This document shows, in pieces, positions 14,201 through 26,300 of a stretch of 64,000 nt of DNA; the stretch's first letter is position 1; every line of letters starts with the position of its first letter. Made by a program: the position numbers and the translations under genes. The notes beneath the pieces are model-generated. The model saw nothing but the letters and a program-made list of their open reading frames with translations. It was not told the origin of the DNA and did no database searches. The stretch spans positions 3,755,386 to 3,819,385 of the forward strand of contig NW_019091356.1 of the NCBI RefSeq assembly GCF_001949145.1, written 5' to 3'. The stretch comes from Acanthaster planci. Lineage: Eukaryota > Echinodermata > Asteroidea > Valvatida > Acanthasteridae.

Positions 14201-14311
14201 GGATTATGCATGGATCTGTCAGACAAGTCTCAGGATGAACCGGCTATGAAGCCATGCAACGGGCACCCCTCCCAGAGATGGCAAATGACCAGCTGGAATT
14301 GGAATGAGTAG
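2300..14311 (+). CDS. GALNT: Polypeptide N-acetylgalactosaminyltransferase (partial, 5' exon missing)
   Basis: Golgi type II membrane enzyme that transfers GalNAc from UDP-GalNAc to Ser/Thr, starting mucin-type O-glycans. Exons: 2300-2517, 7001-7167, 8253-8460, 9153-9323, 9767-9884, 10419-10736, 11478-11576, 13281-13412, 14177-14311. All junctions are GT-AG and phases agree, giving 521 residues plus TAG at 14309. The first exon has the stem and the GEMGKPV and NRSLPDVR blocks. Later exons hold [11 protein letters not shown], the metal-binding DSH (about residue 177), WGGENLELS (about 284) and GHVFRK (about 311, likely third metal-ligand His), then a lectin tail. The start codon, cytoplasmic tail and anchor are not in the window or not recognised. 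From memory the sequence reads nearest GALNT1/GALNT13, but the subfamily needs a tree. The neighbouring NEK10 lies 15 kb downstream in the same direction. Confidence 0.93.
7001..10736 (+). other. GALNT: GALNT glycosyltransferase-A catalytic domain
   Basis: Exons 2-6 of the GALNT gene encode the GT-A fold of family GT27. In order: the [11 protein letters not shown] segment and VDDAS block (exon 7001-7167), the LIRARM and FLDSHCE metal site (8253-8460), the CPVIDVIS block (9153-9323), PTMAGGLF through [11 protein letters not shown] (9767-9884), and the [10 protein letters not shown] and NRLAEVW-like NKRLAEVW region (10419-10736). All the expected catalytic signature residues are present, so the enzyme is predicted to be active. 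Introns fall at phases 2, 1, 2, 2 and 0 in this part. Confidence 0.92.
10705..11155. repeat. 112-bp tandem array copying a GALNT exon end and splice donor
   Basis: About four copies of a 112-bp unit start inside the end of the 10419-10736 exon and run into the intron. The GTAGGTGG donor context recurs at 10737, 10849 and 10961, exactly 112 bp apart; the fourth copy (about 11073) is degenerate and lacks the GT. Each unit also carries a GGATTCGAACCC-like block, the reverse complement of a tRNA B box, so part of the unit resembles a minus-strand tRNA-derived SINE. Confidence 0.8.
11688..12041. repeat. 177-bp direct tandem duplication in GALNT intron
   Basis: Two near-identical units begin at 11688 and 11865. 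Both start with TTTCACGGCGCTGCTAAGCAG and end near GAGCGTAGCAAC. The start matches the terminal repeat of the foldback element at 12312-12564, so the duplication probably lies in a larger member of that family. The open frame through the first unit is a by-product of the duplication and I do not call it a gene. Confidence 0.8.
12312..12564. mobile_element. Foldback MITE, copy 1 of the CCAATTTCATGGCGCTGCTTA family
   Basis: The left end GGCCCAATTTCATGGCGCTG is inverted at the right end as CAGCGCCATGAAATTGGACC. The body is about 250 bp and non-coding. A second copy with the same ends and similar interior lies at 48988-49208. It sits in the intron between GALNT exons 7 and 8. The structure is that of a non-autonomous DNA transposon; I could not define a target-site duplication. 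Confidence 0.8.
13644..14033. mobile_element. TTAA-flanked foldback element (piggyBac-type MITE candidate)
   Basis: The left boundary is TTAA then CCCTTTCACGCCGGGA; the right boundary is TCCCGCCGAGAAGGGG then TTAA. The terminal repeats pair over about 16 bp with few mismatches, and both ends abut TTAA, the target-site duplication typical of piggyBac transposons. The roughly 380-bp interior has no transposase. It lies in the last GALNT intron. Confidence 0.7.
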
Positions 14312-17300
14312 GCTTAATGGAATGGGAAAAAAGCCAGATCAGGTGGCCTATTATCACAGGATGCCTGGGAATTTGCCATGGAAGTTGTTTCAGGAAGTTC
14401 CTATGGAAGTTTTGTTGGCACGGAAGTTCTTGGGAAATGCCTTGGGAGTTGTTGGAGGGGGAAAGGGAAGTCAGGCATTTCGCTGGAGTTTCCTTGAAAA
14501 ATGAATTTATTGTCACTGGGGAAAAACTCTGAAGGGGATCAGTGAAATCCCAGAGATGCTAAATCGCAGCTGGAAAATCTGGCAATGGTTATTGGAATTT
14601 CCATGGAGTTGAGAAGGGTTATGGACTAGAAAAATACCCAGAATGAGATCAAGCACTGATGGAAGTCCTGGGAATTTCCTTGAAAATCAGTGATGGAAAA
14701 TCCTGCAGTTCTGAAGGAAGTTCCTGTAAGGTTTCTGTAAAGATTTACATTCGAAAGTTAGATATTTGCCTAATGGAGTTTCTTTGTGACCATGAAGATT
14801 CTCCAGTAATTCATATGACTTCAGCAAACCTTCCAGAGAAGTTGTGTTCAGTGATCTCTCTGATTTGTGAAAAGTATAACAGGAATTGCTTTTATGGATG
14901 CGAGAAGACCAATAAATGTGGCGGCAGTTGAATATTAATCCAAGGTCACAGGTTAATCTCAGAGTGAAAAGTTAAAACCAAAAGTTTTTAAAATCAGTAA
15001 GCCAATATAGTCAAACATTCACGGGGGAATTTACTGAATTTATGTCCAAAGTAATGTTGCAAGATGCCTGTTTAATACAACTGGTGTATTTTTTATCTGT
15101 ACGTGCGTTCGCATAACTGACCGCAGAAGTTCATGTTTTTGGGATTGAAAAAAACACAACACTCTTCATGAAAGCACATGTGGTTCTGGAAAGGAGTTGG
15201 TAAATGTAAAACTTAGAAGTGAACACCATTCTCCACAGTTGCCTAAAAATAGCTGGTAAATCAAAGTGTCAAGATCCGAACGCAGTAACTGCCATTCCAT
15301 TCCGCACTGGCGTCTCAGTCATGAACTGTGGACTGTGATGTAATGTCAGGAAATTGAGTTTGGTTGGGTCAAGTTCCACGACTAGACGCAGAATACCATG
15401 GTTGCCTTCATACTCCCAAGCAGAATGTTCCCTTTTGTTGATTTCGTATCGTTTTATTTTTTTATCGACGATACTACCAGCCCCATCGCCAGTTTCAGGT
15501 ATTAAGGGGGAGGGGGGGTCTCAGCTAGGGGGACCACATCGCAGGAACAAAATATAGTTGTCATGCTTATGCTTTTTACTGATGGGAGGGGGCAGCTTCC
15601 CGCCAGGGGGGCCTAGGCCCCTCAGCACTGGGTACTACCTTTGGACAGCAATTTGACTTCATTTGTGCTGCCAGAAGACACACTGCCCAAAATATGGAAA
15701 GAAAAAATTTACTTTGTGTTTATTGTCTACTTTTTGGTGCAACTCCTTTCCTTAGAACTAATTTATGAAGAATGTTTCAATAGAGTTACATTTCCAACTC
15801 CATCTCCAACTCCTAATGTACATTTTTTTTTCTTATTTGATTTTCGGGAGTGTTATCACTGGTCATGTATTAAATGTTTGTCTTTCATTGGCTTAACTAG
15901 TGAGGCACGAAGCTGTTTTAATGTAGATAATGTACCATCTTCGCAAATGTAGGGTTATTTTAAAGTGTCTTAAAAAGTCTGTTTGTTGTTAATAGCATAT
16001 ACTTGCAGTGTCTTGCTTCACTGATTGGTCCCCTCAAAGCATGTTGCTTTAATCTTGGTACATTGGTCTGAATATGAGTTTGTTGGCTGTTATCTTAGGC
16101 GTTTGCTTCTTGGACCAAATTCACGGGAGACAGAAGTCACACAGTGCACTGGCAGAAATGTTTTGCAGCATTTAAAGTTTGTCTTTTCCTCGAAACAACC
16201 ACAGTTTAATTGAATGACACTGATCTAATTTTTAAACTTGTTCATTTGCACGACATCGTTGCGCGGAATGTTCTATTATGGCTCACACATCGTGTCATTG
16301 ATTAAACTAAGATCAAAATGCTGTTTTCTTCTGCTTGGAATGGTGTGCAGTTTGCTCAAACTCTAGTGCATGCCAGGTACAATTTGTGGATGATGGCATT
16401 TATGGAAGGTGGGCAACTTATCCCTTTAACTGTTTCAAGAAAATGAGGCATCATTTTTTGGGGGGGGGGGTTGAAATAGAGCATGACGATCTTGTCTCTG
16501 TTCTTGTAGATTTGTACAGTGTTTTCTATCTGGTAGGTGCAAAAAACCAGAGGATAATTATAATAACAATCAAAGTGTGTGTTTATAATGCAAATTTCAT
16601 TAATTAACCTTGATGAACTGGCTAATTTAGAAACTAATATATATGAATACAGACATTATTTTTCCAGGAATTGATATCAATATGGCAAAAGCAGAGCTCT
16701 GTGTAAATAACCCTTTTTTGGAAGGGTTTGTCAAACTTTTGTTTATGCACATATCTAAACAATGCCTGCTCAAGCCTCAAATAATAATACTAATTGTTGC
16801 CAAAAGATTAGTGTAAAAAGAACTATTCATTTAACACTGCCCTCTGTTGGCCGCATTGATCATCGCTTTTATTCAAATTTTATACAAATTATCACTGTGG
16901 CCTTTCTTGTGCAACGGGAAAAGAAAAAACTTAGTCGAGCCCATGTTCGTTTTCATCTCATGTACTCAGATACCATTCTGTTTGGAGTGTGAGCTGATTG
17001 ATGTGACAGTCTCCCTCTAATCTGATCGAAATTTGATGGATTTTATTTTGGGGGGGGAGGTAATTGCTTGCAGGAAGGTTCAAAAACAGAAGTGTTTTCC
17101 TAATCATCAATTTAAGATCTGTCCCATCATCATTTCAGTGCAGAACTTGTCACAGAGTTCGAATTATTCCAATAACAGACATCAGCCAAATTTTGTACAA
17201 AGTTAGACGTGATGCTTTGGACAGGTTGGAAGACAGCAAGGAGAAAATAATGGTTTCTGTTGGATAGTTTGGAGATAAAGAATTAGACTTCAACAATAGA

Positions 17301-20300
17301 AGACAATCAAATTTGTACCAACGTAAATGCATAGTTACTGTGATACACAAGTGCCTTTAATTGTATTGTTAAAATTAATTTTAGGAGAAATGTTGTGATG
17401 CATTGTGTTTCTATTTTCCCTTTGTATTTAATTTCAAAGCATGCAGCAGTGACATTTTGTCATTTCCCCTATTTTATTTTTGGAATCATTTCATAGTGAC
17501 CGACATCAAACAGTAATGTGATTGGTTGATGTCACTCGCATGACTTGCTAGTTTAGGTTAGTTTTCTTTTACTTTAATGGAAATGTCAAGCAATATTTTA
17601 TCTTATATGTGTACAAAAATAAATAAGAGAAATGTGCTTAAAATTTCCTTTGGCATCAAGCGTTCTGGTTGCTTGGTTATTTGTTTTTCATCTCAAATTT
17701 GGAGATGGTATTTTAAATTGTAATTCAATCACTAATTTCTTGTACAGATATGAGCAGACGACATTTTCCTTCAAAGTTGGTGTGAGCCCTCTATCGTCTC
17801 GTTTGCGTTGTCCAGCGTCTGGTATCCGACCCTACCCAGTGGCTCGTGATATACCAGGCTACCTTGACAGGTGGAATTTGCATTAGAATAGGCACTCGTA
17901 CCGTGCGCTGGTTTTCTCATTTCGACGACCCTCATCGACAATATCGGTTTTCAAGCAGAATTCGAGTGGTTTTGCTACAACTGTATCTGTAGATAGTGGT
18001 CAAGATACTTCTTGTACTCTTTGGAAGAACTCGGCACTGTTGACACTGAGTTTGAACCCAGGTGTGAGCTTTTTTTGGCGAGGTAGCGGAAGAGCCGAGA
18101 AGCATTTTTGAAGGTATGTGTAGAAAGCAATGGGTTGCAAGGGACGCCATTTCCACGGCTCAGTGAACATGCAAGATGAGACCGGCACCTTTCCGCCCAC
18201 TGGCGAAGTTTGCCGAACGTCGCTGCTAGCCGTATTTTCAAGTAGCCCTAGGCCTACTTTTTACTGTCAATTTAGGACGCTTAGACCTACCTGAAAAGTC
18301 GGATTATTTTTGATCGCCATCTTCAAATATTCATTTTCTTTTTTCCTCAGCGGTGCCATGACATGTCATGCACATGACATACGTCACATAATAAATTTTA
18401 CACCTTCAATTTATGTTTTTGGGAAAGCATCAGGCTCGGCAGAATGACAAGTCTGGTAGACAAGTCTCCATGCTATTTATTGCCTATAGGTGTCTTGAAT
18501 ATTGTATTTTCTGACCTGGGCCTACTTGAAAATGGTTAAATGGTTTCTTTGAAATTTATATAAATTTCTTCAAACATTTTGGACAGTATCTATCCGTATC
18601 CTACTTGTGAAAGAGAAGTATTTCTGTAGGCCTACAGGTTTTACCTTTTCAAATGCATTTTCTTTGGCTGAGTACCGTGGAAGAGAGATGTATAGAAAGA
18701 TTTTGCTTTTGAACCCACACCTGCATTGGTCTGAAACATTTGTATCTTTGAAAATAACTTTCCAGCTGTTTTCAGAATAAACGCTTGGCAGAATCTGTCA
18801 TTTCCAGATTTTATTTCAGTAAAACTTGTGAACAGTTGGGCAGAAAGTAGGCTTACCTTTGAACACTTTGAGTCACCATAATGCCAAGAACATCAAACAT
18901 AGAAAACAGGAACTTTCTTCCCCTGTACTGCATGAAAATTTCCTGATGAAAGTCTTAAAATTGAAAGTTGCGCCAAGCATTTAACACATGGGTAGTTATT
19001 TTAGAAGATTTTGCTGTTCCAAACTGTTTTTGGTACATGTATTAAAGTAAAATCTTTCCAGATGTACACGTATGTACGTTATGGCCTGTGACTGTGCAAG
19101 CTATATTTTAAGTATATTGTCTTTGCAGACGGAGCATAGAATTTGGAATTATTTTATACGTGGGATTTGAAAAGAAGAAAAAAAGCTGTAATGCCAGGCT
19201 TACTGCTGGGCACTCTACGATCCCCAAAATCAATACACGTTGACGGAGTCTGTTCCTAGTGGGGCAATTTGTAAAGAAAGACCCTCAAGCTATTGACCTA
19301 CTGACTTCTTGTCTTTTTAGTGTTGTAGAGTGTGAGTGTTGCTTTTCAACTGTTATATTATAATTAATTCATATGTGGAGGCGACGCTTTGGTATTCTGT
19401 GTTGAGGGAGTACATCATTATGTTCAATGCATAGGCTGTTTGAATAGGTAAAATCTGAGAAAAAGTAATTTACTTTAGAGTTGCTGTTTAAGTGAACAAA
19501 TTTATACACTTACTGTGTAGCCAAAAGGGGAAGGGAAGGGAGATATCAAAAGTAACATTAAATTATTGGTAAATATATCATTGGTCAACTGGTATTAATT
19601 TTGATGTCTTTTTGCCCAGCCCGACGTGTATTACAACATTGTGTACTCAATGTTTGCCCCTGAAGGCTTGTTATAAAAACCCATAAGCCTACTCGGGTTG
19701 TACTTCATAAAGATATGCATATACATAATTGTAGAGTACAAATTGGACTTGTCTGCATTTAAGCATTCTTGCTTCAAGCATGGAAATTATGAAACAGAAG
19801 ATGTGGTATTGTTGGTTGAAACTCTTCTCTTGCATTCCATTGACTGCGTTGGCATTTGTGATCCTTTCCTATCTAGAATGCCGTGCAAATAGACACAGGT
19901 CCATGAACGTAATAAAAAAAAAGAAATCTGCCATTGACTGTAAAAGTACATCTGCATACAGTGGATTTCTCCATTTAGATTACAAAACCACACGGGTCCA
20001 AAGCTCGAGGACTTGCTGTGTGATTAACAGAAATACGCCAATCTATCTGTGCATTCATTGAAAACAGGTAGTTCGTCGGAGCTGGTGTTTGCATTGTGTA
20101 ATTGTGAGACATGTTGAGTAATGCTGGGAGAAGCACGCGTAGCTTGAAGTGCTTTTGTGCTGCAAGCAACTCTGTTAGTATTTGGGAATCAGGAATGCCA
20201 TTACATTTGGGAGGCAGATCCAAATGAAACATTTGTACTTGTACGTGCACCTGCTTTTATAAAAGGAATTTGTGACATTGTATATTGACAGTTGCTGCAT

Positions 20301-23300
20301 GGGGATGTATTGAAATGTTTGAAAAGGATTCACATAATGCAGTGATTCAAAATACAGGTAATGGACAGTCTGCCTTTGAAGTGTACCCCCAGGCGGCAAA
20401 AGAAAGACAGATTGTTGTAAGTTTCCCAAGCGGGTTCTTGCACACATTCTGCGTGTATGCAAAGAGCATATATTAAGGAATAAATTCGTTACACGTACTC
20501 TGTGTGCTTTGTGTCAAACCTGCCACTGATCTCCATCATAGACGCACGCCTATGCGGTGAGTACCAAAAAAGCACGCCCTCTTTTGTTCGGCTTGGAGCG
20601 GATAACATCTTCCTGCACCATTTGCGCGTAACTGAACTCTTGAGGTCAAAACTACACATCAAGAGTACATACATGTATGTCCGACTACATTTGTTGGCCA
20701 CAGTGATCTTATTCATGTACAGTTCTGAACTTAAAGTTTCCAGTGTCCGCACAGTGTTTTCAGAGTAACAAGATCTAAGAATTCTAAAAAATCGTTACAA
20801 ATGTTTGATAGTGTCACAGGCACGGAGACATTGGCCTTACTCTACTGAAAAGTGATTTTGATTGCACAGAAATGTTTCACAAAATACCTCAAAAGCATTA
20901 GATTGTCACAGTTATCCTAAGCACTGAAGCAGGTTTTTTTTATTACCTGCTCACAGTACCGTCCCCCTGATGACAGAGTGCCCTTTTCAGTTCAAAACAA
21001 GCCAGTGGTATTGTCTGAGACTTCTACCTCCCGCTGCGCGAGGAGCCAACCATTTACCATTCTGTACCCTTGGAGTCAGGTGTGTACAATGCAGTCAACC
21101 CCCCCACCCCATGCCACACAGAGTTGAGCAAAGTTCATAAGCCAACCGCTGGAATTTTTTCTTTTGCGGTTTAAATGCACAGCTAGGCATGAGTTATTGT
21201 ATTCCACCCCTGTGCATGATAACCCAGAGACGTTGCTTAAAGGTGCAGTGTGTGGGTTTACATAATTACTTTTGGCCCAGAAAGAACCAAACTGTGACAA
21301 ATTTATACGTGCAAACTCATCCGTTTGTTTCTAACAATTTATGTAGCATAACTTCCTCTACATTGCATTGGCTGGCCTCTTTGTACGTTTTTTTCAACTG
21401 AAGCTGTAAAAACACAGTACCTGGACCAGACTTTTGTTGAACTCTTAACAAAATGTGAGCATTTTTCTCCCGAGAAATCAATGTGTATTCCATGGTGACG
21501 ATGAGAAAACACATAGCAGTGGTTTATTGTGTTGTCATTTTGCACAAGAAATGTGCCCGAGTTTCTCAGTTCACTTGTGTCCAAAGTTTAAAATTATGCA
21601 TCCTGCTTTATTGTTTTCATCACGGTTCACTGTTTCATCAAGTTTGCACTGTTTCTGGATATTTATGATGTGCCTTAGGTAGAACAAAGAAGTTCCTTTT
21701 TCATAGAATGTGGCGTCGTAGTCTCAAGTCCATTTAACATTTGGACGTTTTTCTAACCGTTGACCCTCTTCAATTTTCGTCTACTCTAGGTCATCATCTG
21801 GCCCACTTTTTTTTGGGGGGGGAGTAATATAAACTGTCACTAATTTTTGGCTGTATTGTCATATTTTGTTAGTCACACAAGTTGAGGATGAGGGTATATT
21901 CCACGCTTTGCTGAACATTAAAATTAAAACCTTTTACATCCAAAGTCGTTTATTGTAATGGGTATGGCGCGTCTTTTAAGAGGTAATAGAAAATCATCAC
22001 CGTGACCAGAGTTTACGATAGTATTATTATTAAGGTCATCCATAAACCTGTGTACACACAATAGATTTTTTTTGCCAACTGTCTGTACCTGTGTAAACTC
22101 CATGACTCAACAATCTGCTATCTGCAGTACGGGTATTCTACTAAATTTTTTCTACAGGTACATGCCATTGTAGTTTTTCTCATTATAACTGAATTCAAAC
22201 GGCCTGACATACATGTAGTCAAGTAATTTTTGTCGGTCTGTCTGGAAAAGATTGGTTTCATTGACTGCATTAATGGAAAAAGTGTTTTGAATGCGATACA
22301 TATCTTATACTTCTAAATACGACAAGTTTGCAACTGATTGTCGCATATATTGAGCTCATTTGAAGGATTTCAAACCCGTGTACACACATGTGTGCATCAT
22401 GGAGTTTTATGTTCAATATGTTTTGAGACTAAAAATATACACCCAAATGTTGGCGCTTGATCACAGAGTTGCATGAAGCTACTCTTGTGGAAGTGGGAAA
22501 AAAGCTTTTTGAATGATTCAAACAAGAAAAGGCTCTTGAAGGACAGCATGCGTAATTGAAAAACACGCTCTACTGTTCCAAGAAAATCCATGGCCATTTA
22601 ATTATTGAGCGTAGTCAGGAAATGGTGCCCACCCAGTCTGTCCGTACAGTGCTTTATAGGGACTCATTGATTAAGTGATATTGGATACAGACTGCCAGCT
22701 GCAGTCACTTGTCTGTGCTGGCTTCACAGTTCTCCATTGATGCAGTTGATTATATGAAGAATGCAGGCTGATTCTCAACAAATGTGGGGAAAAAAATATT
22801 TGGATGGTCTGAGTTGATACCGCTGCATAACATTTAAAATGCTGGCATTCAGTCACTCTTGTCAGCATCCTTGGCAGCTTATCATACCCCAGTACCCGGA
22901 AATGTTTCTTAACATCTGTTGAAATGAAAATTTGCTCAGAGTTACATGTAGAATGGACTTTTTTTTTTGATTGGTATGATCGCGGTATGCTTATAGTCTC
23001 ATTTAAATACATGTACTCATCTGCTAGTATGTTCATGTATGGCCTTCAAACGGTCAAGGAGAATTTAGAGGACACCAGTGAAACTTGAACACGATGACTC
23101 CATGTATTGCAGGCCTACTTTATGGATTACGCATATGATAAAGTTCAAAATATGACTGACCAAGTACTTCCTGGATAATGTGAGAGTTCATGGTATTTGA
23201 CACATGATAAGATGATGGCATACTTCTCATGTGATGATGGCATACCATTCATCTCTGACAGGAGTAAGGACTACATAGTCTTTTGATCCTGACTTCTAGA

Positions 23301-26300
23301 AAAGATCCTTTTATTTTGTTCTATCTGTGAGACTTGAAGTAGGATGCGTATCTGTTACTAAGAATGCAAAAGGGAGAGATTTTCTTGGAGCACACTGTCC
23401 AGAAAATGGCCCTGAGGTGGGAGTTAATATTTGTGGTGTGTTTTAAAATTAAAGGCATTTGTTAACCCTACATGTACACTGTACCTCTCTTAAGACTCCT
23501 GAACACTGGCCAGGCAGCTTTAGTCTGATTTTGAAGGTTTGAGTGAAGTACATGTACACCTCAGCCCCATCACTGTTATAGTGTGGTACTTAGGGGCCCC
23601 TTGATAGCTGAAAAAGGAAGAGGTTCAGAAGAATATGTCATTGGTTTCCTGCACTGTGTTAGGTTCTGATAGATTATGGTTCCAAGTAGATGAGTTAACA
23701 TGCAGGGTTAAACAAGTTTCATTCAGGTCTAAGTTGATAATTGACAATGTTAAGGTTATTCACTGCTAAATGACTCCTTGTACGCTGTGCACACATACGT
23801 TGCAAAACTACCATAACCCATGAATGACAATATATGTGAACACCTCATATCTTGCAAAGACATAATAAAATTTGTGCCCCTGGGAAATGAAATTGGTGTT
23901 AATTCACACACCCTTCCCTTTAAAACTGCATTTTTTTTTCCTGTTGCAATTGCAAGCCCAGGCCTCCTTCATTAATCACCTCCAACATGCCTGTCATGAA
24001 AACAGACACCCTGGCAGGGATAAATTGGGGAAATTAATTCGCTGCAGACCGTTTTTCATGCTGTCCTTAGTAGACAATCTCAGGGGTGAGGTGTCCAACA
24101 GTATCCAGGAGATTTGTCGCTTGGTGTGTAGGTCGGGCTGTGAGTTGATGAAGCAGTGATTGCATATCTCAGATAGAGAGAGAAAGAGAGACTGATTTTG
24201 GAGGTGTGTCCTGGGTAACTTATGACATGCATTTTTTTCCCCACCATGGTGATGAGCGGCTGTCACTGTCAGGGTTCGTCTCTTGGGTGTAAGAAGCAGG
24301 ATGGAAATGGGAACTGTGTTCCTTGCATGTGTCTTGCAATAAAATACACAACTGCTGTGGTCATAGATTTCATGTATGTAAAAGGTTTATGGTTGGTAGT
24401 CAGTAACAAGGGGAGACTGGACTGGACCATAATTTTTTGTTCATCAGAATAGGATTATTAAGCTTTCATGAATAAAACAAGCTCAGGATCAAGGTACCAA
24501 AGTTTTTGAACAGAATTCTTTTTCAGCTTGAACTGATATCCAACGATCTTTTAATTTCAAGATCAAAGATGTACTGCTTTATAATACCCCGGTACCTGTA
24601 CATGCCCGTGATAATTTGAGACCTTTCAGGGCAAATCATTTGAATAGAATGGTAATTTCCTGGGGTAGAAATGGGAATTTCCCCGTTTTCAGTCCCATAA
24701 CGTCACAAAGGATACAAAATTGCATAACCATGATATCAACTGAAAAACAAACGATTGTTTTTCTGTACGTTAAATTTGCTGTTGCAGCTTCTTTTTTTTA
24801 CTGCACATTCTGTGCAGGGTCGTGGTATTGTGTCTGTTCCATGGTTCAACAAGGTACATGTAGCATGTTATTACAAAGCAGGTATGCCAAGGTTCATGCA
24901 CCCCACACACAGCAAAAGAAAGAAAGGAAAAGTTTTCAAAGGAGACCTGGTATTCAAGCCCAGGGTAACTGGTCTTTCAATAGATACCATGGCAACTATA
25001 ACAAAAGACATAAACGAATGGAGGCTACAGCAGAATTTTTTTTTTCTCTGAATAGTTTTGTTTTCCTTGGTACTCTGCTTTGATGAGCTGGCGTACGTGC
25101 AGTTTGCCTCGTGCCTTTGCCATCCCTCCCCCGTCAAAAAAAATTCAAATTGTACAAATTCTTGCAAGTTTACAGAAATACTGACAGAAGTGGAACTAAC
25201 AGTGAAAGCCCGATATTAATTTTGATGATTTTGAAGAGGAGTAGCAGTGGGTTGGTTAAGTCCTTGCTCTATGGTGAAGTGGGGCACACTTCTCAAGATT
25301 ATCCAAAAGCCTGTAGATTCTCAATGATACGTACATGTGCACATATTGTACTGCACATATTGTATCAGTTGCGCTACTTGATGTGAATTTGTATGATGCG
25401 TGTAGCCATCTGTTAAAGGCTGTGTGATCACTGTATGGTAAAGTGATTTGTTACTACGTGTATTAGCTTAATCATTTTATGAGGGTTTCCATGGAAATAA
25501 ATGGACTGGTCTCTTTATATTTTATTAGTATTGCAGTTCAAAGAGGCAAAGGTGTCCTTTATTTTGATTAATTGATTGGTTTCACTGGTACATGTGCACT
25601 GAATTGCTTTTTCACACACGTATTTGCTGTAGGGCAACTCAGCATTTTTTGTGGGAAAAGACGGTGTTGTGTTCTGGTTTTGTTTTCACCTCAGTTTCTT
25701 GCGTAGTTTAGGTACCTGGGAGTTATACTAGAAGTTACACATATTTTCTTCACAAGAAAATTCCAGGATTATGAAGTAAGCATATTTTGTGTACCATGTA
25801 GCTTAATGTTGGATTTAAAGCTACATTATTGTCACTGATTTGACCCCCTTCAACATAACAGCCACTTTCCCCAAGTGATTTCCACTATTCCCCACGGGTC
25901 CCTACCCTTGCAGTCATCCACAGTCATGCCCTGGTATACTTTTCCTCCCTTTACATTCATAACTCTTTTATTACATTTATAACTCTTTAATGTCAGAGTA
26001 ACTGAGTACTTGCCCTAGTTCCTGTATTTTATTCTGGTAGTGACTCTAAACCCCCTTTATTGTATTGGAGTCTACTAGGCAACACAGTCTATTATTTACA
26101 TATCAATCTCACACAGTAGTCTGTCTCTGGAGGTGATCATCCCTTGCATTGTTGGGCAAATTTTTGTACCCCTCATCAGCTCAGTGCACCCCTTCAGGTA
26201 CCCCTTCATGGCCACTTGTGTGCCCCTTGCATTGCACGCTTGGCTACCTGCCTTTTTTTCACAAGCCCTTCCACAATACTCCATTGACTGACAATGGGTG

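Larger units (their letters stand above)
11478..14311 (+). other. GALNT: GALNT C-terminal ricin B-type lectin domain, one exon per repeat
   Basis: The last three exons (99, 132 and 135 nt) each encode one beta-trefoil repeat and are joined by phase-0 introns. Each repeat carries a CLD-like motif: NKCLDTM, DVCLDVA, and LCMDLS. The matching QxW elements are Q-I-W, split across the 11576/13281 junction, then QQW and QRW. In this family the lectin repeats bind GalNAc already placed on a substrate and direct further glycosylation. The third repeat has CMD in place of CLD. Confidence 0.88.

Noticed and set aside
24616-25083. 155-codon plus-strand open frame in the gene-poor region
   Set aside because: Low-complexity, Cys/Phe-rich translation with no motif, crossing T and A runs; length is possible by chance in 15 kb.
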